From the NCBI GenBank assembly GCA_963931925.1, contig OZ007571.1:40758913-40822912 (forward strand): a stretch of DNA of 64,000 nt. The letters run 5' to 3'. This DNA is from Onchidella celtica. Its lineage: Eukaryota; Mollusca; Gastropoda; Systellommatophora; Onchidiidae. Made by a program: the position numbers and the translations under genes. Numbering within the stretch: position 1 is the stretch's first letter; every line of letters begins with the position of its first letter. Below are positions 61,401 to 64,000 of this stretch, one piece after another. The notes below the pieces were generated by a model. It had not been told where the DNA came from and made no database searches. It was given only the letters and a program-made list of their open reading frames with translations.

Positions 61401-64000
61401 TTGTACAACTTGAAGGCTTTCTTTTCAGCATGATTTTATCGACATTTTGATCCATGTAAGATATTATCGTGAATGTCCTTACGTGCGCGCCCCCACTGTC
61501 TTACCTGTGGTGACCTATCCAGGGATGAAATACTGAAGCTTTCGAAATTCCGCCGTGAACAACAGCATGACTTATTTTAGTTGCTGTTTTTTTTTTCCCC
61601 ACTCAGATGAACATTCCTAATCAGATGAATAGTACGTGTTCCGCTGAGATAATGCTCATTATTTCACTTTTTTGTGTGTGAGTGAATCTGTTAAAATAAT
61701 AAGTCTTTGATACGTTTTAACCGACAGAGAGTTACCATGGTTACTAGGATCAGTACAGGAACCAAAGAAAATAATTTTAAACCACATTTACAAATTGAAC
61801 TAATTAGCATTGTTGTTTATTCTTATAATTGCCTGCCAAATATTCTTTGAGCCAATTTTTAAATCAGCCTGTAGGAAGACAATCATGCTTTACAAAGGAA
61901 GACGCTCTGATTATTGTAGCAGTTGCGATCCCATAAATTTAGAATGGTCTAATAAGTCCATTTGAGCCAGGACCAAGTTTTCATTGTTGCTTAAAGTGTT
62001 ACCAATAAACCACATTAGTTAGGAACTTATTACCTTTTCAGGTATCACTTCGGGGCCACAGATTTTCATGTATAATGACAGGTATATTCTCTTGTCGGCT
62101 AAGTGGCTCTTTAAGCACCGAGGCCAGTTATTCCAAACTCAAAAACTTAATACAAAACGTGCCTAAATCCGTTCATTCATCGAATACATTTATTGCCCGG
62201 CGACACGATAGACAATAAATCTCGAAAAGTTCTGAACTGTATTCCTATAGTTGTTCTAAAGAATAACTGTGTTTAGTACAGCCAATTGGCTTCTTTCGTA
62301 TGACGCCACAGAAGTTGCGAACTTTATATTGCTTAGCACTATCAAAGATACCAGAAACGATAAGATGAGACACTGTCTTCTTCGCACCACTGAAAAAAAA
62401 AAGTGCACACAATTTGCGCGCTGATCGATGCCCTTTACCTCCGTAAACCTAAATCTCAAACACGACCATTGCCCTACTGAAAACTCAAATCCAGTTTCGT
62501 CCACTCCGTTTGTTGTAAAGAAAAAAGATTTGCTGTTTCTCCATATGTGCCCGAATTTGACTGTGGTGGTACATTACCCAATATTAAAGTGGTCAATTGC
62601 TTTTTCCTGGCGCACACCGTGCTCGCCACGGCATGCCTTTTTTTGACAAATTCTTACCATGCCATGTTGTTTAGAGCATTGCAACAGAAAAAAAGGGGGG
62701 AGAAGAGGAGGTGTATTTTCCAAGCCCGGGGGGGGGGAGGGGGGAGCGGCGAGACGAGAAAACAGAATGTAAGATTAAACAAAAAAAAATCATGACAAAT
62801 TAAAATAGTGTCATCAGTCAATGACGTTGTTTAAGTATCTACATATATTCGATGCTGTCAGTGAAGCTAGACTAGTAATAACCAAAGTTAGTGCTGGTGA
62901 AAGAGCAATAGTTTTAACAGTAATAAAGCTACAAAATGAGAAGGAAACAGTTCTAATCAAGCTATAGGCAACAATAGCACTTGTAGATGATAGTAGTCGT
63001 GACGGTTAATAAGGGATCAAAGAACTGAAGGAGAAAAAAAACAAAAACTTTGATAGCAGGGTCGTTAGTGAGTGCCAGCTGCACCATGTTTAGTAGTTGT
63101 TAGAGTTGGCATAGGTAGGAGAGAGAACATAACAACAGCAATAGTGAAGGCGGTGACAGCCATTAGATATATCAAGGCCCGTGCAAAGTCTTATTCTCTG
63201 AATCCTACTGAATTCTACCAGAAGGTTGGTCAATTTCATCTATTCCAAACTATTTGCTTTTGCCAACAATGAAAGGCTGATATAATAACGGAGCCCAAAG
63301 CCACCTATGTTTAGCTTGGGTCACCTAAGACAGCTATGGGATACTTGAATTGTAAAGCAGCTACTTCGATAAGCAATGATGATGTGAAATCTGGAGTTAC
63401 CAACCGGAAAAAGTCGGCCGTCTTCGTGTGGAGCTCTCAGTTGTTGGGGTGGTATTGGATATAAGCTTGTCTCCTATCGATGGTGTGAGTTGGTCTGCTG
63501 CAGGGGTGGTAGCTGTCATGTTTTTCTTTGAATGAGTAGAACCTGTTGCTGCAGTAGTGGGAGAAGTGATGATGTTATTAATCGCTGTAGTTTTTACATT
63601 ATTCCATGCAGTAAATGAACGCTGCGTTGTCCTGCGCCCAGAGGTCCAAAGTTCACCCATCGACCTAACTATACCTTTGGTTCGTGTGGTTGGTACCTCT
63701 TGTGAAACTGCTGTTGTGAAGGCAGGTGTGGTTGATGTACTGGCAGGCACCAATGTGGTGTTGCCAACAGTTACCAACTTTGATGCTGCATCATCGTTGA
63801 TCGTGACAGATGAAGTGGGAAGCGTTGTTTGAGATGTCGGGTCTTTTGGCACTGAAACTGCTGAGAAATTGCGTGACGGTCTAACTGAAGACGTTCGATC
63901 AGTTGTTACTGACCTTAAAAGTGTTTCATTCCATGTCCCTGAACTTGGAGGTGTTCGGCCCCATGTTGTTGAACCTGGAGATGTTTGATCGTGTGTCCCT
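43077..64000 (-). CDS. Gene A: DEG/ENaC-family sodium channel subunit, FaNaC-like, 5' end off the window
   Basis: Spliced minus-strand gene, paralogous to gene B. Exons in transcription order: >64000-63405, 60895-60646, 59094-59003, 57761-57598, 57282-57193, 56281-56161, 55340-55265, 54533-54476, 45415-45333, 44463-44388, 43760-43606, 43431-43077. Phase is continuous for about 705 codons. Order of blocks: Ser/Thr-rich insert, two RRKR sites, [50 protein letters not shown], then FVSDIGG followed by the second membrane helix with the GLS selectivity-filter motif. A cytoplasmic tail of roughly 120 residues ends at the stop at 43077-43079. The family forms trimeric Na+ channels. The first membrane helix and FPAVT block are beyond 64000. 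One intron uses a GC donor, and one contains the 7.2-kb Gypsy-type element. Family assignment is strong; the gating ligand is unknown. Confidence 0.92.
43520..43566. repeat. ATGG tetranucleotide microsatellite
   Basis: About eleven ATGG/GGAT units inside the 174-base intron between the last two exons of gene A, filling roughly a quarter of that intron. Confidence 0.9.
43606..43760 (-). CDS. Gene A exon: membrane segment 2 and selectivity filter
   Basis: Acceptor ttatcaccag, donor GTGGGA, 155 bases (phase 0 to 2). Encodes [20 protein letters not shown], then a helix [18 protein letters not shown] and a basic cytoplasmic start. DIGGxxGLWxGLS is the pre-pore and GxS filter signature of DEG/ENaC channels. 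The filter reads G-L-S. Confidence 0.97.
43765..44387. other. Gene A intron, AAT-rich
   Basis: Clusters of AATAAT and GATGAT triplets, with three loosely similar blocks (AAGAAATAGTAGTACT and variants at about 43925, 44008 and 44165). No exon. Confidence 0.5.
44388..44463 (-). CDS. Gene A exon: pre-TM2 strand
   Basis: Acceptor gtatttcag, donor GTAAAT, 76 bases (phase 2 to 0). Encodes [20 protein letters not shown] and EPNYE, matching the family's L-x-V/I-Y/F-x-x-E/D-L-x-Y segment before the second membrane helix. Confidence 0.95.
44990..45155. repeat. CT-rich low-complexity tract
   Basis: About 165 bases of C/T-rich sequence with CTCTCT and CTTTCT runs. Open frames through it are Leu/Ser or Arg/Glu runs and are not genes. 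Intron of gene A. Confidence 0.9.
45333..45415 (-). CDS. Gene A exon: knuckle segment
   Basis: Acceptor actttttcag, donor GTAAGA, 83 bases (phase 0 to 2). Encodes [20 protein letters not shown] and QKPRSELA, with one sequon. It links the WPS block to the [10 protein letters not shown] block, as expected. Confidence 0.85.
45789..45950. repeat. 162-bp near-identical dispersed copy, copy 1
   Basis: Identical to 62268-62429 except for one base (AGCTAATT versus AGCCAATT), same orientation, no indels, including an A10 run. It also forms the left arm of a larger imperfect inverted repeat with 46254-46295. Confidence 0.93.
45845..46295. mobile_element. Possible foldback element containing copy 1
   Basis: ACTATCAAAGATACCAGAA at about 45861 pairs with TTCTGGTATCTTTGGTAGT at about 46270, with weaker pairing around it. 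The span is about 450 bases and non-coding. The internal part includes GCCACTAAGTGGCG, itself a small palindrome. Confidence 0.45.
46300..47079. other. Gene A intron upstream of the Gypsy element
   Basis: AT-rich with two poly-C tracts (46720-46730 and 46762-46775). Nothing coding was supported. Confidence 0.45.
47080..47234 (+). repeat. 5' LTR portion of the Gypsy element
   Basis: 155 bases match 53023-53177 without indels, with three mismatches (near 47135-47148). Similarity then stops abruptly. If the 3' LTR is 1226 bp long, only its first eighth is present here. Confidence 0.85.
47235..47998 (+). other. Leader between 5' LTR match and gag
   Basis: About 760 bases with no similarity to the 3' LTR. 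It begins TGGAAGGGATCGAGAC, which superficially resembles a tRNA primer-binding site, but the match to a tRNA 3' end is not in the right register. The region just before the gag ATG contains a small hairpin (GTCCTCGATTAGGAC). Confidence 0.4.
47999..49594 (+). CDS. Gypsy element Gag-protease polyprotein
   Basis: 531 codons from ATG 47999. Near the N-terminus is a highly charged, repetitive stretch of EREEKAAER-type units, probably a coiled coil. A capsid-like middle follows ([30 protein letters not shown]). Then come a Pro/Arg-rich linker and a CCHC zinc knuckle [14 protein letters not shown] (about residues 375-388). After that, [12 protein letters not shown] gives the DSG active-site triad of a retroviral-type aspartic protease. 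Gag packages element RNA; the protease matures the polyprotein. The frame stops at 49594. The +1 frame is open across the stop and leads into integrase, so either programmed frameshifting or an indel joins them. Confidence 0.9.
   Translation: MAELQKYLELDQSFGIPEAQRASWVDQKLKEEREEKAAERLRLEKAAEREEKAAEILRQEKAAERDDRAAERAEKQAQREYELALKQLEAKQAQPTGAPEFASNNKTKPKLPTFNDKVDRIDSYLHRFELHAVCAGWQRGEYTSCLANLLTGRALEVFHSLTIDDARDYDILKTALLKRFQHTEDGFHKRFRDCKPEASENFSTYVDRLRHLLSRWTELAGVEEGNYKKLYDLIIKDQIYMSCHTDLVAHFKEQAPKTTVEITSIAERYAAAHPNRSLAKAKLSEPCYAGAATKPPIPSRQSRQPFRQSPQVRPRSEPPFSRRQPNPHKFSRDWEPRYSRPFPTGGPRNNYYQAPPFPSYRGTPRRDDNPFHCYRCGGEGHIRKQCRVRLDAANACSVAFTENRGDRIRNTETVSKVIPVMSALHERGALTLYEGRVNAIRASLLRDSGCTTVGVRESLVRPAQLLDRDATCITFGGSVEHFRLAEIYVDPSFITGVVTACVLINSGRRPNHWEYSPLKGRLRWRTRDLGR
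49674..50910 (+). pseudogene. Gypsy element integrase, one frameshift
   Basis: Two frames (49674-49970 and 49984-50910) together give a full integrase. The H2C2 zinc domain has HDTPLSGH in the first frame and CDTC in the second. The DDE core shows [18 protein letters not shown] and CCERWN. A GPY/F-type end follows (WKGPFLV) and it finishes [11 protein letters not shown]. The break lies in a seven-T run near 49945-49951; a one-base difference there would explain the frame change, so it could be a mutation or an assembly error. Integrase inserts the cDNA into chromosomes. It lies before RT, unlike classical Gypsy elements. Confidence 0.92.
50945..52444 (+). CDS. Gypsy element reverse transcriptase and RNase H
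   Basis: An intact frame of about 499 codons. [46 protein letters not shown] (motif A), [17 protein letters not shown] and the catalytic YFDD box ([11 protein letters not shown]), then FLGHTIAKG. RNase [34 protein letters not shown] and HADLLSRL, so all catalytic positions are present. The frame is +1 to integrase and open back across the integrase stop, so expression by +1 frameshifting is possible. The listed start is a GTG; the first ATG is at 50966. Phe in YFDD is a less common variant of YVDD/YLDD. Confidence 0.94.
   Translation: MAQANAAMVTIDDNDREPLPMTRSLLSLQATEDATSVNINPQLDQSKTQDIMDLVREFAPLFTDLPGKTSLVQHVIRLHSDVPVFVKLYPRPLHAHDTIQSEVEKMLSLGVIERSTSPYCSPIVLVKKTDGSVRFCIDYRKLNALTIYDAEPIPNQEELVARLAESSVFSKIDLAKGYWQIPMEEASKQYTAFQTPMGLMQWRFMPFGLVTAPATFARMMNILLQQTPYVPSYFDDICAFHTDWKGHLEALRQVLSKLRDAGLTAKPSKVFLGYTQINFLGHTIAKGVQTPDDNKISKILKLQAPHTKKQVRSLLGFLSYYRKFVPNFSALTAPLSDLTRKDRPNKIIWTTQCATALATVQQLFSSSPLLILPNIRHTFTVRTDASDQGIGAVLLQERDGLLRPCMYASRKLLPREQRYAIIERECLAIVYAVDAFSRYLLMTEFVIETDHKPLLFLKSNRAKNARLTRWSLALQEYRFIIKDIPDGDNVHADLLSRLP
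52445..53009 (+). other. Gypsy element 3' non-coding region
   Basis: About 560 bases between the RNase H stop and the polypurine tract with no recognisable domain. There is no envelope-like ORF with a signal peptide or membrane segment. Confidence 0.6.
53010..53020 (+). promoter_or_regulatory. Polypurine tract of the Gypsy element
   Basis: GGGGTGGGGGA sits directly against the TGTGTCATG start of the 3' LTR. In LTR elements this tract primes plus-strand DNA synthesis. Its position fixes the 3' LTR start. Confidence 0.75.
53023..54248 (+). repeat. 3' LTR of the Gypsy element
   Basis: Begins TGTCATGATTCGG after the polypurine tract. The proposed end is CTCGTGACA at 54248, giving TGTCA...TGACA inverted ends, followed by GTTAT as at the 5' flank. 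Length is 1226 bases. A TATA-like GATAGTATAAAAC at 53391-53403 could be the element's promoter. The 3' end call rests on the inverted ends and the target duplication. Confidence 0.7.
54264..54463. mobile_element. MITE-like foldback element, copy 2
   Basis: Left AAGCTGTGTTTTCATGTGCA and right TACACATGAAAACAAAGCCT are imperfect reverse complements, with longer arms inside. It is the same family as 6369-6556. It begins 10 bases after the Gypsy target duplication and ends about 12 bases before the splice donor of the gene A WPS exon. Confidence 0.78.
54476..54533 (-). CDS. Gene A exon: S-E-T-V-Y...QWPS segment
   Basis: Acceptor tctgttcctcag, donor GTATGT, 58 bases (phase 2 to 0). With the previous exon it reads [20 protein letters not shown], the family's E-x2-Y-x3-S-x-S-x3-WPS block. 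Phase on both sides matches the flanking exons exactly. Confidence 0.92.
54534..55264. other. Gene A intron with poly-C/G tracts
   Basis: Poly-C at 54702-54716 and poly-G at 54797-54810 and 54842-54854. An exon-like stretch at 54955-55010 was examined and rejected on phase. Confidence 0.55.
55265..55340 (-). CDS. Gene A exon: CDCPSPC segment
   Basis: Acceptor ttgctctcag, donor GTAAAG, 76 bases (phase 1 to 2). Encodes [20 protein letters not shown] then PSPC. Same length and phases as the gene B exon at 1177-1252. Confidence 0.93.
55671..55885. repeat. Dispersed repeat (ACTTTGCGCC family), copy
   Basis: Shares CGAGTTTGGTTTTTACGGAG, CACTTTGCGCC, TCACGATCTATTTGG and ACAAACAGAATTAAATAGTT with 58018-58240, same orientation, about 75-80% alike by eye. 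A shorter fragment is at 29684-29745. Confidence 0.75.
56161..56281 (-). CDS. Gene A exon: TCQDFC segment with GC splice donor
   Basis: Acceptor ttttcttgcag. The 121 bases (phase 0 to 1) encode [20 protein letters not shown] and end CISASG. The downstream donor is TCAG|GCATGT, a GC-AG intron; only this boundary gives the phase needed by the next exon. Relative to gene B the C-G-C part is shortened and one Cys is lost. Confidence 0.85.
57193..57282 (-). CDS. Gene A exon: PYGEC segment
   Basis: Acceptor tcatttccag, donor GTAATT, 90 bases in phase 0. Encodes [20 protein letters not shown] and ends VTYTRR. Identical in length, phase and motif to gene B exon 8. Confidence 0.95.
57360..57580. repeat. 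GAAT tetranucleotide microsatellite
   Basis: Mostly GAAT/AATG units with AAGG interruptions. It fills about two thirds of the 315-base intron between two gene A exons. Confidence 0.95.
57598..57761 (-). CDS. Gene A exon: GLNLIFF...GLKQ core
   Basis: Acceptor aacgcag, donor GTGTGG, 164 bases (phase 1 to 0). Encodes [17 protein letters not shown], an IH motif (VHIHGQG), PKPYEEG and [12 protein letters not shown]. Aligns block for block with gene B exon 7. Confidence 0.95.
57770..59002. other. Gene A intron with dispersed repeat
   Basis: Contains the repeat at 58018-58240; otherwise AT-rich without supported features. Confidence 0.5.
58018..58240. repeat. Dispersed repeat (ACTTTGCGCC family), second long copy
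   Basis: TTTGGGTTTACGGTGCGTCG through CACCTTGCGCCTTTCACGAT and ACAAACAGAATTAAATAGTT parallels 55671-55885. No terminal inverted repeat or tRNA-like head was recognised. Confidence 0.72.
59003..59094 (-). CDS. Gene A exon: YGNCYT segment
   Basis: Acceptor actgtctgtag, donor GTAAGA, 92 bases (phase 2 to 1). Encodes [20 protein letters not shown] and GGPSDG. YGNCYT is diagnostic of the family. Confidence 0.95.
59100..60645. other. Gene A intron, no further gene seen
   Basis: AT-rich; short plus-strand frames at 59433-59853 have no recognisable domain. No element was identified. Confidence 0.45.
60646..60895 (-). CDS. Gene A exon: finger region with two RRKR sites
   Basis: Acceptor accgttcacag, donor GTTGAG, 250 bases (phase 1 to 2). 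Encodes a Gly/Pro start, GRRKRSISE, then [10 protein letters not shown], a sequon NET, an acidic stretch and the helix [13 protein letters not shown] before the GNC block. The two RRKR sites fit the furin consensus R-x-K/R-R. They lie 77 and 62 residues before YGNCYT, measured from the end of each site. Confidence 0.9.
60900..62260. other. Gene A intron, no further gene seen
   Basis: AT-rich unique sequence. Two short opposite-strand frames at 61150-61455 are not supported as genes. Confidence 0.45.
62268..62429. repeat. 162-bp near-identical dispersed copy, copy 2
   Basis: Matches 45789-45950 with one substitution and no indel. The flanking sequences are unrelated, so this is a transposed or gene-converted segment rather than a larger duplication. 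Confidence 0.93.
62435..63395. other. Gene A intron, no gene seen
   Basis: Contains a poly-A/poly-G patch at 62688-62745 and AT-rich remainder. No exon signals with family motifs. Confidence 0.45.
63405..64000 (-). CDS. Gene A exon: Ser/Thr-rich mucin-like finger insert, continues off the window
   Basis: Open in frame from the right edge to the donor near 63405 (G|GTTGGT, phase 1). A better-looking donor four bases further on (GTAACT) gives the wrong phase. The 198 residues are about 38% Ser plus Thr by my count, with several N-x-S/T sequons and many TT/TP pairs typical of O-glycosylated stretches. At the edge two 10-residue units ([10 protein letters not shown] and [10 protein letters not shown]) repeat in tandem, suggesting more units beyond 64000. 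It ends [10 protein letters not shown]. Confidence 0.8.

Overview
The window looks like non-coding-rich animal nuclear DNA. Short exons with GT-AG splice sites are spread over long introns, and simple repeats, minisatellites, tRNA-derived SINEs, MITE-like inverted-repeat elements, a LINE and a Ty3/Gypsy-type LTR element fill the rest. The DEG/ENaC genes resemble peptide-gated (FaNaC-like) channels, and together with the repeat style this fits a lophotrochozoan, most likely a mollusc. That placement is inference; no taxon-specific marker was tested.

Two genes account for all host coding sequence I can support. Both are on the minus strand, head to tail, and both encode DEG/ENaC-type sodium channel subunits. 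Gene B, on the left, starts at 34895 and runs leftward through ten coding exons to 1177; its C-terminal exons (second membrane segment) lie beyond position 1. A TATA box with an initiator 31 bases downstream (36169-36176 and 36145) and two small untranslated exons give a plausible promoter and leader. Gene A, on the right, enters the window at 64000 inside a Ser/Thr-rich exon, runs through twelve exons and stops at 43077; its N-terminus and first membrane segment are off the right edge. I assembled the exons by matching splice sites, reading-frame phase and family motifs. Corresponding exons in the two genes have the same phases and nearly the same lengths (92/92, 164/164, 90/90, 133/121, 76/76), so they are tandem duplicates. 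Both carry long Ser/Thr-rich inserts in the extracellular finger region, and gene A has two RRKR furin-type sites there.

Mobile DNA sits mostly in the introns. From 1.7 to 6.0 kb is a plus-strand LINE (endonuclease, reverse transcriptase, C-terminal zinc finger) with frameshifts, an internal deletion and a nonsense codon, inside the 16.8-kb intron of gene B. From 47.08 to 54.25 kb is a plus-strand Ty3/Gypsy-type element inside the 9.1-kb intron of gene A. Its domain order is gag-protease-integrase-reverse transcriptase-RNase H, with integrase upstream of reverse transcriptase, the order known from Gmr1-like elements. Its two LTRs match over only 155 bases.

The 8 kb between the genes holds a 40-bp minisatellite of 22 near-identical units, CT and AC microsatellites, a SINE and a 43-bp triplet repeat. 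No rRNA, functional tRNA or CRISPR array was seen.
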